Shown here in pieces: positions 21,899 to 32,943 of a DNA stretch of 45,198 bases (position 1 is the stretch's first letter; every line of letters begins with the position of its first letter). The position numbers were made by a program, and so were the translations under genes. This DNA is from Verrucomicrobiota bacterium. GTDB lineage: Bacteria; Verrucomicrobiota; Verrucomicrobiia; CAIQCK01. A model generated the notes under the pieces. That model had not been told where the DNA came from. It ran no database searches and worked only from the letters and a program-made list of their open reading frames with translations. The stretch is from NCBI GenBank assembly GCA_016219905.1, contig JACRKA010000138.1, forward strand, positions 1 through 45,198. The letters are read 5' to 3'.

Positions 21899-23160
21899 CT
21901 CGGCGGTAATGGCGGCGGACTCTCCAAGAACTCCGCCAATGCCCGCGCCATGTCGCGGCCGAGGGCGCGCGCGCTTCCCGCGTTGACCTCATCGCCCAGC
22001 GCGTCGGCGTAGGCGATCTCGATGGTGCTCACGAAACGCGCGTCTGGAAACGTCTCGCGCTCCCAGCCGGTGCAGCTCCGGCCCTGCTTGTAATTGGCCG
22101 GTGTGTTCCATGCCGTCCCGAAGGCCAGGCAATCCCGCGCGCGAAAACGGATCGGGCCTCGTTGCACGCGCTCCAGCACGGCGGCGAAGGCTTCTTGCTT
22201 CTTCCAGAAGTCCGGCTGCGGCGCGCCGACGAGATAGACGCGGTCGTTCCACTCGCCGCGGATGGTCGGGCAATGCAAGTCGAGCGCGGCCACGACGCGG
22301 TCTTTGAGTGACGCGCCGAGTTTCATCAGCGCGGCGACTTCGGGGTAGAGCGGCTTGCCGTTGTAGTCACGGTTATGGTCGTGCGGGGCGCGGTTTTTCC
22401 CTTGGTCGCCGTCCTCGACGCCATCCTTGTCCATGAACGGCACGGCGATGATCTCCCAGTTCGCGCGCCAGCGCCGGCCCGTGTCGTCGTCGGCCAGCGC
22501 GGCGTCGAGCCATCCTTCGAGCGCGTAGGTGGCCATCGCCTCGCAGCAGTGATGACGCGAGGTGATCAGGACGACGCCCTTGGACTTTGCGGGGGCGAGG
22601 CAGCCGGCGCGGAGCAGTTCGACGGGGCGGCCTTTGCGGCTGCGGCAGAGTTCCTTGACGCGGAGCGCGGGGTTGGCCTTGTGCTTGGCGAGCCAGGCGC
22701 GGAGGTGGCTTTCGAGGCAGGGCGGGCAGAAGGCGTAGCGGACCTCGGCCGCGCCGGCAGGCACACGCGCTTCGAACGACCAAGCCGGTTTGTCGTCGCG
22801 CTTCGAGGACTTCACGGCGGCCGCGCCGAGCCAGTGCCATGTGACGCCGCCGTCCGCGCTCATGGCGGGGCCGCGGACACTGATGGGGTTCTTCCGGGTG
22901 AAGACGATGGTGACGGGCTTCTCTGCCGGGGCGCGGAGGCGGAGGTTCCAGTAGAACCACCATTGGCCGGCCTGTGTGTCGCGTTGATCGGGCGCGACGA
23001 AGACGGTGTCGCCCTCGACTTGTTGGACGAGGATGTTGCCGCCGGGAAAACCGGCGTCCACGCGGACGGCGTCGTTCGCCTCGGCGGTGACGAGCGCGGG
23101 GCAGAGCACGAAGACCATCGCGGCGAGGGTGGCGCGCACGGCTTGCATAGGGCGGAGCAT
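21886..23160 (-). CDS. M14-family zinc carboxypeptidase-like secreted protein
   Basis: Signal peptide; VVLITSRHHCCEAMATYALEGWLDAAL (HxxE zinc motif), VPFMDKDGVEDGDQGKNRAPHDHNRDYN, ALDLHCP. Confidence 0.85.
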   Translation of the reverse strand: MLRPMQAVRATLAAMVFVLCPALVTAEANDAVRVDAGFPGGNILVQQVEGDTVFVAPDQRDTQAGQWWFYWNLRLRAPAEKPVTIVFTRKNPISVRGPAMSADGGVTWHWLGAAAVKSSKRDDKPAWSFEARVPAGAAEVRYAFCPPCLESHLRAWLAKHKANPALRVKELCRSRKGRPVELLRAGCLAPAKSKGVVLITSRHHCCEAMATYALEGWLDAALADDDTGRRWRANWEIIAVPFMDKDGVEDGDQGKNRAPHDHNRDYNGKPLYPEVAALMKLGASLKDRVVAALDLHCPTIRGEWNDRVYLVGAPQPDFWKKQEAFAAVLERVQRGPIRFRARDCLAFGTAWNTPANYKQGRSCTGWERETFPDARFVSTIEIAYADALGDEVNAGSARALGRDMARALAEFLESPPPLPPSHQQ

Positions 23161-23215
23161 GGCTGGAACGGACTGCCGGAGTAAAGACCGTTCACCAAAT
23201 GCGCGGATTTTCCCG

Positions 23216-23243
23216 TTGCAAGGCACCGGTTGGGGGCTAGAGT
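23216..23243 (+). promoter_or_regulatory. candidate sigma70-type promoter TTGCAA-N16-TAGAGT
   Basis: Located just upstream of the radical SAM ATG (23265). Confidence 0.35.
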
Positions 23244-23264
23244 GCACCCGCCCTAAGAGACGCC

Positions 23265-24899
23265 ATGCGCGCATTGCTGATCAGCCCAAGGAATGAGAAC
23301 TCGTTCTGGACTTTTCCGGAGCAGTGTTTGTTTGCGGGGCGCAAGACGGTGTGCCCGCCGATGGGGCTGATCACGGTTGCGGCGCTGTTGCCGCCGGACT
23401 GGGAGTTGCGCGTGGCGGACCTGCACGCGCGGAGCTTGACGGAGGGGGATTGGGAATGGGCCGAGATCGTGATGATCACCGGCATGATGGTCCATCGCAG
23501 CAGTTTCAAGGAGACGGTGGCGGAGGCGAAGCGGCGGGGCAAGATCGTGGTGGCCGGAGGGCCGTATCCGACGAGCATGTCCGAGGACGCGCTGGCGGCG
23601 GGCTGCGATTTCCTGGTGCGCGGCGAGGCGGAGAACACGCTGCCCGCGCTGCTGGAAGCCCTGAAGGAAGGGAAGACCCGCGGCGTTTTCGAGCACCCGG
23701 AGAAGCCGGATGTGTCCACGTCGCCGATTCCGCGGTTCGATCTGCTCCGGTTCGACGATTACATGGTCATGGCCGTCCAGACTTCGCGCGGCTGCCCGTT
23801 CGACTGCGAGTTCTGTGACGTGGTGAACCTCTACGGCCGCAAACCGAGGCTCAAGACGCCGGAGCAGGTGATCGCGGAGCTGGAGACGCTCGTGCGGCTG
23901 GGGTTCAAGGGCGACATTATCGTCAGCGACGACAATTTCATCGGGCACAAGGCGCACGCGCGCGCGCTGCTGGCCCGGTTGACGCCGTGGAACAAGGCGC
24001 ATGGCGAGCCGTTCGGCTATTGGACGCAGGCGTCGGTCAATCTCGGCCAGGACCTGGAGATGATTGACCTGATGACGGCCGCCAACTTCAGCCACGTGCT
24101 GGTGGGCATCGAGTCGCCGGACGTGGACGTGCTCGCCGGGGCGCGGAAGTTCCACAACATCAAGAACCCGCTCGTCGAGTCGGTGAACAACATCACGCGC
24201 AACGGCCTGTCCGTCCTCGGGAGTTTCATCCTGGGGCTGGACGGCGAGAAGCCGGGCGCGGGCGAACGCATCTGCTCGTTCATCGAGCTGACCGACCTGC
24301 CGGTGGCGACGATCAACTCGTTGCAGGCCGCGCCCAACACCAGTCTCTGGAATCGCTTGATCAGCGAACAAAGGCTTGTCGCCGACGAGGCGATGACCGG
24401 CGAAGGGACTTTCGCGCGCCGGTTGAACTTCATTCCCACGCGGCCGGAGTCCCAGATCCTGGGCGAGCACGGGGCGGCTTGGGATCATCTCTACGAACCG
24501 TCCCGGTTCCTCGAACGGAACTACCGCTATCACGTGGCCATGCGGCCCACGCGGGCGGCCATGGCCAGGAGCCGGGGCGAGCCGCCGCCGAAGAGGAAGG
24601 TTTCGCACAAGCTGTCATCGCGCCAGAAGCTCCGCGCTTTGCGGGCCTTTGCCCGGCTGTGCTGGCGGCAGGGGGTCCGGTCGTCGTGCCGGTTGAAGTT
24701 CTGGAGATGCCTGTTTGGAATCCTGAAACGAAACCCAAGCCGTTTCCGGAAGTATGTCGTGGCGTGTGTCATGGGCGAAGACATGTTCCGCATCCGGGCG
24801 GCCCTGCATCAAAGCATGAACGCGATAGCCGGGAATCACGCCGGTCACGCGCGGCCGGCGGCGGCGCCCGCCACCAGCCTCGCCGGGGAACAATCGTGA
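23265..24899 (+). CDS. radical SAM protein with N-terminal B12-binding-like domain (DUF4070/HpnP-HpnR-like group)
   Basis: Radical SAM motif CPFDCEFC; AGGPYPTSMSEDALAAGCDFLVRGEAENTLPALLEAL; IVSDDNFIGHKAHARALL; no DxHxxG B12-ligand motif seen. Confidence 0.88.
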   Translation: MRALLISPRNENSFWTFPEQCLFAGRKTVCPPMGLITVAALLPPDWELRVADLHARSLTEGDWEWAEIVMITGMMVHRSSFKETVAEAKRRGKIVVAGGPYPTSMSEDALAAGCDFLVRGEAENTLPALLEALKEGKTRGVFEHPEKPDVSTSPIPRFDLLRFDDYMVMAVQTSRGCPFDCEFCDVVNLYGRKPRLKTPEQVIAELETLVRLGFKGDIIVSDDNFIGHKAHARALLARLTPWNKAHGEPFGYWTQASVNLGQDLEMIDLMTAANFSHVLVGIESPDVDVLAGARKFHNIKNPLVESVNNITRNGLSVLGSFILGLDGEKPGAGERICSFIELTDLPVATINSLQAAPNTSLWNRLISEQRLVADEAMTGEGTFARRLNFIPTRPESQILGEHGAAWDHLYEPSRFLERNYRYHVAMRPTRAAMARSRGEPPPKRKVSHKLSSRQKLRALRAFARLCWRQGVRSSCRLKFWRCLFGILKRNPSRFRKYVVACVMGEDMFRIRAALHQSMNAIAGNHAGHARPAAAPATSLAGEQS

Positions 24900-26551
24900 A
24901 AGCACTGCTGATCAGCCCGAGGAATCAATACTCGTTCTGGACTTTTGCCGAGTCGTGCCGGCTGGTCGGGCGAAAGGTCCTCTGCCCGCCTGCCGGCCTG
25001 TTGACGGTCGCCGCGATGCTGCCGCCGGACTGGCAACTGCGCGTGGTGGATCTCGAAACGAGAGAGTTGACCGAGGCGGACTGGAACTGGGCCGACATGG
25101 TGATGATCACCGGGATGGTGGTCCATCGGAAAAGTTTCAAGGAAACGGTCGCGGAGGCAAAACGACGGGGCAAGACCGTGGTGGCCGGGGGGCCGTATCC
25201 CACGAGCATGTCCGAGGAGGTGCTGGCGGCGGGCTGCGATTTCCTGGTGCGCGGCGAGGCGGAGAACACGCTGCCCGCGCTGTTGGAAGCCCTGAAGGAA
25301 GGCAAAACCCGCGGCGTGTTCGAGCATCCGGAGAAGCCGGACGTGACCACTTCGCCGATGCCGCGGTTCGATCTGCTGCGCCTCGAGGATTACGTCGTCA
25401 TGACGGTGCAGACGTCGCGGGGCTGTCCCTTCGACTGTGAGTTCTGCGACGTGGTCAATCTGTATGGGCGGAAGCCGCGGTTCAAGACGCCGGAGCAGGT
25501 GATCGCGGAATTGGAGTCGCTTTACCGGCTCGGACACCGGGGCGAGGTGTTCATCAGCGATGACAATTTCATCGGCAACAAAGCGCACGCCCGCGCGCTG
25601 CTGGCGAAGCTCACGCCGTGGAACCAGGCCCGCGGCGAGCCGTTTGCCTACGGGACGCAGGCGTCGGTCAATCTCGGACAGGATCCGGAGATGATTGACC
25701 TGATGACGGAGGCCAACTTCGGCTATGTGTTTGTGGGAATCGAATCCCCGGACGAAGACGTGCTCGCCGCGGCGCACAAGTTCCACAACATCAGGAACCC
25801 CCTCGTGGAATCCCTGGGCAACATCACCCGCAACGGCCTGTCGGTGATGGGCAGTTTCATCCTCGGCATGGATGCCGAGAAGCCGGGCGCGGGCGAGCGG
25901 ATTTGTTCTTTTGTAGAACTGACGGGGCTTCCGCTGGTGATGGTCAACACCCTGCAAGTCCCGCCGGACACCACCTTGTGGAAACGGCTGGCCCGGGAGA
26001 ACAGGCGCGTCGTGGACCATACGAGCGGCGAGACAACCGTCGTGCCCCAGTTGAACTACGTTCCCTTGAGGCCTGAGGCCGACATCCTGAGCGATCACCG
26101 GCTGGCGTGGGATTACCTCTACGAGCCGTCCCGGTTTCTGGCGCGAAACTACCGCTATCATCTCACCATCCGGCCGACGCGGGCGGCCTCGGCGAAAGCG
26201 GAGGGCAGACCTTCGTCCCGCCACACGGCGGGGAACCGTGGGTCGTTGGACCTGCACTGGAGGAGCCTCGTCGCTTTTCTTCGGTTGTGCTGGCGTCAGG
26301 GCATCCGGTCTCCGTGCCGGGTCCAGTATTGGAGGAACTTCTTCGGGATGCTGAAGCGGAACCCAAGCCGCCTCAGGAAGTATCTGACCGTGTGCGTCCA
26401 GGCCGAGGACATGTTCCGCATCCGGGCGACCATGCGCCAACGCATGGGCGCGGCGTCGGAGAAACACGACAGCCACGCGCGGGCGGCCGCGGCTTCCGTG
26501 CAAGAGGCCGGCTCGCCGCAGGCGAAACCCGTTGCGCAGGCCGCGCCGTAG
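24896..26551 (+). CDS. radical SAM protein, tandem paralog of 23265-24899
   Basis: GTG start overlaps the upstream stop (GTGA); CPFDCEFCDVVNLYGRKPR; highly similar throughout. Confidence 0.88.
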   Translation: MKALLISPRNQYSFWTFAESCRLVGRKVLCPPAGLLTVAAMLPPDWQLRVVDLETRELTEADWNWADMVMITGMVVHRKSFKETVAEAKRRGKTVVAGGPYPTSMSEEVLAAGCDFLVRGEAENTLPALLEALKEGKTRGVFEHPEKPDVTTSPMPRFDLLRLEDYVVMTVQTSRGCPFDCEFCDVVNLYGRKPRFKTPEQVIAELESLYRLGHRGEVFISDDNFIGNKAHARALLAKLTPWNQARGEPFAYGTQASVNLGQDPEMIDLMTEANFGYVFVGIESPDEDVLAAAHKFHNIRNPLVESLGNITRNGLSVMGSFILGMDAEKPGAGERICSFVELTGLPLVMVNTLQVPPDTTLWKRLARENRRVVDHTSGETTVVPQLNYVPLRPEADILSDHRLAWDYLYEPSRFLARNYRYHLTIRPTRAASAKAEGRPSSRHTAGNRGSLDLHWRSLVAFLRLCWRQGIRSPCRVQYWRNFFGMLKRNPSRLRKYLTVCVQAEDMFRIRATMRQRMGAASEKHDSHARAAAASVQEAGSPQAKPVAQAAP

Positions 26552-26558
26552 AAGAGAC

Positions 26559-26624
26559 CTGAAGGCGCTGCTGGTCAGTCCGAAGCGGGAGCGGGCGTTT
26601 TGGAGTCTTGAAGAGACGTGCCGG
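26559..26624 (+). pseudogene. 5' remnant of a third radical SAM paralog
   Basis: LKALLVSPKRERAFWSLEETCR aligns with VKALLISPRNQYSFWTFAESCR of the preceding gene, then homology stops just before the convergent barrel gene. Confidence 0.7.
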
Positions 26625-26639
26625 CGAAGTTACTCCGAA

Positions 26640-27959
26640 CTAGAAGGTGTATTTCGCGCCGAGGGAGATGAGGTTGCGGGTGAACTCGCGGCCGTTGCCA
26701 AAACCGCCGGTGATCCTGCGGTTCTGGACATGGCTTTCGGCGTCGTCGTGGGAGTAGGAGAACTCTGCGGTGAAGTGTTTGTTCAAGGCGTAGGTCACCG
26801 AGACGCTCGGCGTGTAGATCCAGTCCTCGCGATAGACGGGGTGCTGCCAACTGCCGATGTAGAGGCGGATGCCGGCGCCGGCGGTAAGCTTGTCAGTGAA
26901 CTTGTGTTTGTAGGCGAGGTCGTAGGTGATGTCCTCATAGAGGCTCTGGCTGGTGAACGCCGGCTGCTCGAAGCGTTTGTGGGACAGGAGGATGATGTCC
27001 TTCTTGGTCGGCATGAAGGTGATGTTGGCGTCCACCCAATAGATGATCTCGTCTTCGTTGAACTTGACGGGCGTGCCGCGGTCCCAGTCGCGGATGTCGG
27101 GGCCGGCGAGGATGGCGAGCTTGATCCACGGGGCGGGAGTGCCTTCGACTCCGAGCAGGGCGCGGTGGTAGATGCTGTCGTAGGGGCTGTCCACGCCGAG
27201 GCTGCCGCCGAGGAGGTTATACTGCTCCTGCCGCCCGTAGCGGTAGCCGATGACGAGGTGGGTTTTCCGGTAAACTTCGTAGCCGACATCCATGCCGCCG
27301 TTGACGTCTTCGCGGTCAATGTAGTTCAGGTAGCCTTTATAGACGCTCGTGACGTGCTGCTCGGTCTGGAAGTCGTGCGTGTAAAACGCCGCGACCGGCC
27401 GGAAGAACCACGAACCGGCGGTGTGGGTGAGCTTGAAGTTCTCGCGCAGCATGGCCTGCTCGTGGCGTTCGCGCAGCGGGATGCCGCCGATGGCGGGCGG
27501 GTTGCCGGGCGTGCCGAACGACGTGCTTTCGCGGTTGCCGTCCACAAAGGTCGGCGCGGTGGTGATCTCGTAGGAGGTGTCCTCAAACCTGCCGCCGATG
27601 ATCACCAGTCCGCGGTGGGCGACGTAGTTCTCCGACGGCTCGGCGTGGTAGAACACGATGTCCGGCGCATAGGAGGCGCTGATATTGAAGGCGTCGCACG
27701 GCTTGTAGTCCGCGCTGATCTTCGGCGAGATGGTCGTGACGAACGATTTCTGGTTGGCGCGGACGGCGTTGGGGAACTTCGTCAGGTCCGGCTTGTGGTC
27801 CTGGAGGTAAACGTTGTCGTCGTAGGTTTCCTTGACGCCCAGCTCGGCCTTGAAAGCGAAGTCGCTTTTCTTCTTTTCTTCCGCGAACACCGGCCCGACG
27901 GACAGCGAGAACGCCACCCCCGCGGTCAGTGATGCCAACGCGATGCGTGATCTGGTCAT
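26640..27959 (-). CDS. outer-membrane beta-barrel protein (putative porin)
   Basis: Signal peptide MTRSRIALASLTAGVAFSLSVGPVFA; ELGVKETYDDNVYLQD start; amphipathic strands; C-terminal ...NLISLGAKYTF. Confidence 0.8.
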   Translation of the reverse strand: MTRSRIALASLTAGVAFSLSVGPVFAEEKKKSDFAFKAELGVKETYDDNVYLQDHKPDLTKFPNAVRANQKSFVTTISPKISADYKPCDAFNISASYAPDIVFYHAEPSENYVAHRGLVIIGGRFEDTSYEITTAPTFVDGNRESTSFGTPGNPPAIGGIPLRERHEQAMLRENFKLTHTAGSWFFRPVAAFYTHDFQTEQHVTSVYKGYLNYIDREDVNGGMDVGYEVYRKTHLVIGYRYGRQEQYNLLGGSLGVDSPYDSIYHRALLGVEGTPAPWIKLAILAGPDIRDWDRGTPVKFNEDEIIYWVDANITFMPTKKDIILLSHKRFEQPAFTSQSLYEDITYDLAYKHKFTDKLTAGAGIRLYIGSWQHPVYREDWIYTPSVSVTYALNKHFTAEFSYSHDDAESHVQNRRITGGFGNGREFTRNLISLGAKYTF

Positions 27960-28121
27960 TGTTCGTCTTCTTGCTGTGGCTGGCGCGATCTTCGATCAAG
28001 CCGCCAGCGTCGTGTTGTTGCTGCGAAACTCTCAGAGTCTCTTTTCGTGGAGGAGCCGGATTAGCTATTGGGCCATGAAGCTTCACGGTGCCGACAATTT
28101 CTGTAGCGACCCACCCGCAGG

Positions 28122-28155
28122 AAGGAAACCCAGGCTGGAACGAAACCTCGGCTGG
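28122..28155 (-). repeat. two adjacent 17-bp direct repeats in the leader of the barrel gene
   Basis: AAGGAAACCCAGGCTGG / AACGAAACCTCGGCTGG (+ strand), 14/17 identical and directly abutting. Confidence 0.6.
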
Positions 28156-28191
28156 GACAGACCCTGCATCTTTCGCCGCGCCAAAGGGAAA

Positions 28192-28207
28192 AGCAGAGGA
28201 AATGCCA
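28192..28207 (-). promoter_or_regulatory. candidate sigma54 promoter TGGCATTTCCTCTGCT for the barrel gene
   Basis: GG-N10-GC spacing on the minus strand; close to TGGCAC-N5-TTGCW. Confidence 0.45.
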
Positions 28208-28366
28208 CGAGGGCGATGAAACTTAACTGGCTGTGCAGAAAAGGATTGCAGCCTGACGCCACGGGACAAACAGGGCTTGCCGCTGCCATGATGTCGGCCA
28301 ACCTTCAAATCGCCGACAGTTTGGCAACGAACCGCCTGGAGCCGCCTGAATCTCCGGCGGTTGCGG

Positions 28367-29647
28367 CTAACCGGAGGCGGCAGGCAGTTTGTGATGCGGC
28401 GGCCTGACCACGAACGTCATGAACGCGGCCACGATGAGCAACCCGCACGAACAGTAGTAGGCGAACTCGAAGCTCTTCGTCGCGTCATAGACCTTGCCCG
28501 CCAGCAGCGAGAGCATGAAGCCGCCGAGGCCCCACGCGGTGAACACCAGCCCGTAGTTGACGCCGAAGTTCTTCAGTCCGTAGAAGTCCTTCGTGATCGA
28601 GGGGAACAGCGCGAGGTTCGCACCGTAGTTCCCGCCAATCACCGCCGAGAGGAGGGCCAGCACCATCGTGCTGCCCAGCACGCCGCCCGTCTTGGCCTGC
28701 GACAACAGGAAGATCATCACGGCCTGCAACACGAAGCAGATGAAGAACGTCGCCTTGCGGCCGATCTTGTCGGAGAGCGTCCCGGCGATGATGCGCCCCG
28801 CGCCGTTGCCGATCGCCAGCACCGCCACGAGCACGAAGCCGAGCTTCAAGCCTGCCTGCACGTCCACCATCTTCGCCAGCTTGGAGATGATCATCAGCCC
28901 CGCGCCAGCGCCGCAGACATACATGAACCACAGCACGTAGAACTGCCACGTCTTGAGCATCTCGCCCGGCGTGAAGTCCTCCTTCCTGGCGACCGCGCCC
29001 GGCGCGCGCGGCACCGTGCCCGCCGGCACGAAGCCCTTCGGCGGCGGCTTCAGGATCTGCGACAGCCCTGTGACGACGATGAGGAACCCGATGCCGAGCG
29101 CCAGCATGGCGAACGGGACGCCCTTGGCATTGATCAACGCCTCCGCCAACGGCGCGACATAGACGCTGGCCAGGCCGAAGCCGGACACGACGATGCCGGC
29201 GATCAGGCCCGTGCGCGCCGCGGGGAACCATTTCACCGCCGGCGGCGTCGCCGAGGCGTAACCGAAGCCGAAGCCGGCGCCGGCCAGCACGCCGAACCCG
29301 ATGATGTAGCTCAGCACGGAGTTGGAGAAACTGGCGAGGATCATCCCGGCGCCGACCAGCACGCCGCCGATGGTGGCGACGATGCGCGGGCCGATCCGGT
29401 CCTGCATGCGGCCGGCCGGGACCATGATCATCGAGAAGACCAGGCACGCGACGGAGTAGGGCCAGGCCTTGTCGGCCTCTGACCAGCCCCAGTCGGCGGG
29501 GATCTTCTTGCTGACGACGCTCCAGGAATAGAGGACGCCGAGGGCGAGGTTGATGCCCATGCCGGCGAAGGTCACCAGCCACCCGTGGTTCTTCACGGGT
29601 GGTTGGCCGACACCGAGAGCGTTGACCGCGGGAGTTGCGGTTTGCAT
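28367..29647 (-). CDS. MFS transporter, oxalate/formate antiporter (OFA)-like
   Basis: GWLVTFAGMGINLALGVLYSWSVVSKKIPADWGWSEADKAWPYSVACLVFSMIMVPAGRMQDRIGPR; 12-TM pattern. Confidence 0.9.
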   Translation of the reverse strand: MQTATPAVNALGVGQPPVKNHGWLVTFAGMGINLALGVLYSWSVVSKKIPADWGWSEADKAWPYSVACLVFSMIMVPAGRMQDRIGPRIVATIGGVLVGAGMILASFSNSVLSYIIGFGVLAGAGFGFGYASATPPAVKWFPAARTGLIAGIVVSGFGLASVYVAPLAEALINAKGVPFAMLALGIGFLIVVTGLSQILKPPPKGFVPAGTVPRAPGAVARKEDFTPGEMLKTWQFYVLWFMYVCGAGAGLMIISKLAKMVDVQAGLKLGFVLVAVLAIGNGAGRIIAGTLSDKIGRKATFFICFVLQAVMIFLLSQAKTGGVLGSTMVLALLSAVIGGNYGANLALFPSITKDFYGLKNFGVNYGLVFTAWGLGGFMLSLLAGKVYDATKSFEFAYYCSCGLLIVAAFMTFVVRPPHHKLPAASG

Positions 29648-29672
29648 TGGGTGATAACCTTGGGTTGTCGGC

Positions 29673-31652
<1,980 letters not shown>

Positions 31653-31691
31653 AATGGGTCTCCTTGCTTCGCTGCGTCTCTGTCCTGCGGG

Positions 31692-32906
31692 TTATCCCTG
31701 TTTTGTTGTTTTCTTGGCAAGCCGAAAGCCGCCTGAATCTGCGACCGTTTCCGCCCTGCCGCCCGGCCTGTCCAGGCCGTGCAGCGGGAAAATGTTCTCC
31801 GTGATCGCCGCGATGGTCGCCGCGACCGCCGGCTCGACGGCGCGGCGTTGCTCGGAGCTGACCGGCAGTTCGTGGTCGCGCAGGCCGCCGGCCCACTCGC
31901 TGCTGGCCAGCATCACGCCGCCCATGCCCATGCTCAGGTCGTGCTCGTCCTTCCCGCCGGCAAACGTCTTCCACGCCAGCGCCCAGCCGCGCACGGTGTT
32001 CTCGATGTGATACCCGCCCCCGCCCACCGCGAGCACCGGCCTGTCGAAACCCATGAGCTGCCGCGCGATCTCGACGACGACGTTGTTGGTCAACGACAGG
32101 TGCGTCAGCGGGTCGCCGGCGAGCGAGTCCATGCCCAGCTCCAGCACGATCACGTCCGGTTCATAGGCGGAGACCAGCGGCGGCACGATGGCGTGGAACG
32201 CGCTTAGGTAGGCCTCGTCGTAGGTGCCGGCCGGCAGCGGCACGTTGACGTTGTAGCCGCGGCCCGGCCCCTCGCCGATCTCGTCCTCGAAGCCGTCCCA
32301 CGGGAAAAGCGTCTTGCCGCTCTCGTGCAGCGAGAGGGTCATCACATCGCTGCGCCGGTAGAACGCCGCCTGCACCCCGTCGTCGTGGTGTGCGTCCACG
32401 TCGAGGAAGAGCACGCGCTTGCCAGCGTCGGCCAGCTTCATGCACGCCAGCGCCATGTCGTTGAGGTAGCAAAACCCCGCGGCCTTCCCGGCCATCGCGT
32501 GGTGGAAGCCGCCGAGCGGGTTGAACGCGAAGTCCGCCTTGCCGGCGAGGATCAACTCCGCGCCGGTCAGCGAGGCGCCGCAGCCCCACGCGCCGCACTC
32601 GACCATGTCCTTGAACACCGGCGTGTCGGCCGTGCCGAGGCCCATGTGGAGGCCCTCGACGGTGAGGTCGCCGGCGGCAGCGCGCTCCAGTTCGTCGAGG
32701 TAACGGGGCGAGTGGAACTTCTCGATCTCGGCGCGCGTGGCGCGGCGCGGGGCGACCTCGTCGAGGCCGGGCGTGCCGAGCAGGCCGAAGGAAACCAGGC
32801 GCGCCCGCATCTGGCCGGCCCGTTGCGTCTTGAACGGGCAGTCCGGCGGATAGCTCAGGCGCTCGATCTCCGGCGCATAGATGAAAGCCAGTTTGCGTTC
32901 GCTCAT
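31692..32906 (-). CDS. class I histone deacetylase-like / AcuC-type protein
   Basis: NPLGGFHHAMAGKAAGFCYLNDMALACMKL, VLFLDVDAHHDDGVQAAFYRRSDVMTLSLHESG, DVIVLELGMDSLAGDPLTHLSLT, GGGGYHIENTVRGW. Confidence 0.93.
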   Translation of the reverse strand: MSERKLAFIYAPEIERLSYPPDCPFKTQRAGQMRARLVSFGLLGTPGLDEVAPRRATRAEIEKFHSPRYLDELERAAAGDLTVEGLHMGLGTADTPVFKDMVECGAWGCGASLTGAELILAGKADFAFNPLGGFHHAMAGKAAGFCYLNDMALACMKLADAGKRVLFLDVDAHHDDGVQAAFYRRSDVMTLSLHESGKTLFPWDGFEDEIGEGPGRGYNVNVPLPAGTYDEAYLSAFHAIVPPLVSAYEPDVIVLELGMDSLAGDPLTHLSLTNNVVVEIARQLMGFDRPVLAVGGGGYHIENTVRGWALAWKTFAGGKDEHDLSMGMGGVMLASSEWAGGLRDHELPVSSEQRRAVEPAVAATIAAITENIFPLHGLDRPGGRAETVADSGGFRLAKKTTKQG

Positions 32907-32943
32907 TAGCGCGACCGGGCGGATAGCTGCCGGACCGCCACGG

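Noticed and set aside
26532-27932. 466-aa plus-strand ORF
   Set aside because: Only the first ~30 codons are meaningful (radical SAM remnant plus the end of gene 2 in another frame); the rest is antisense to a barrel gene with a signal peptide.
28083-28366. Possible riboswitch (cobalamin-like GGTGCCG / GGAAACC pieces) upstream of the barrel gene
   Set aside because: No recognisable B12 box or consistent consensus on either strand; retained only as leader repeats plus a sigma54 candidate.
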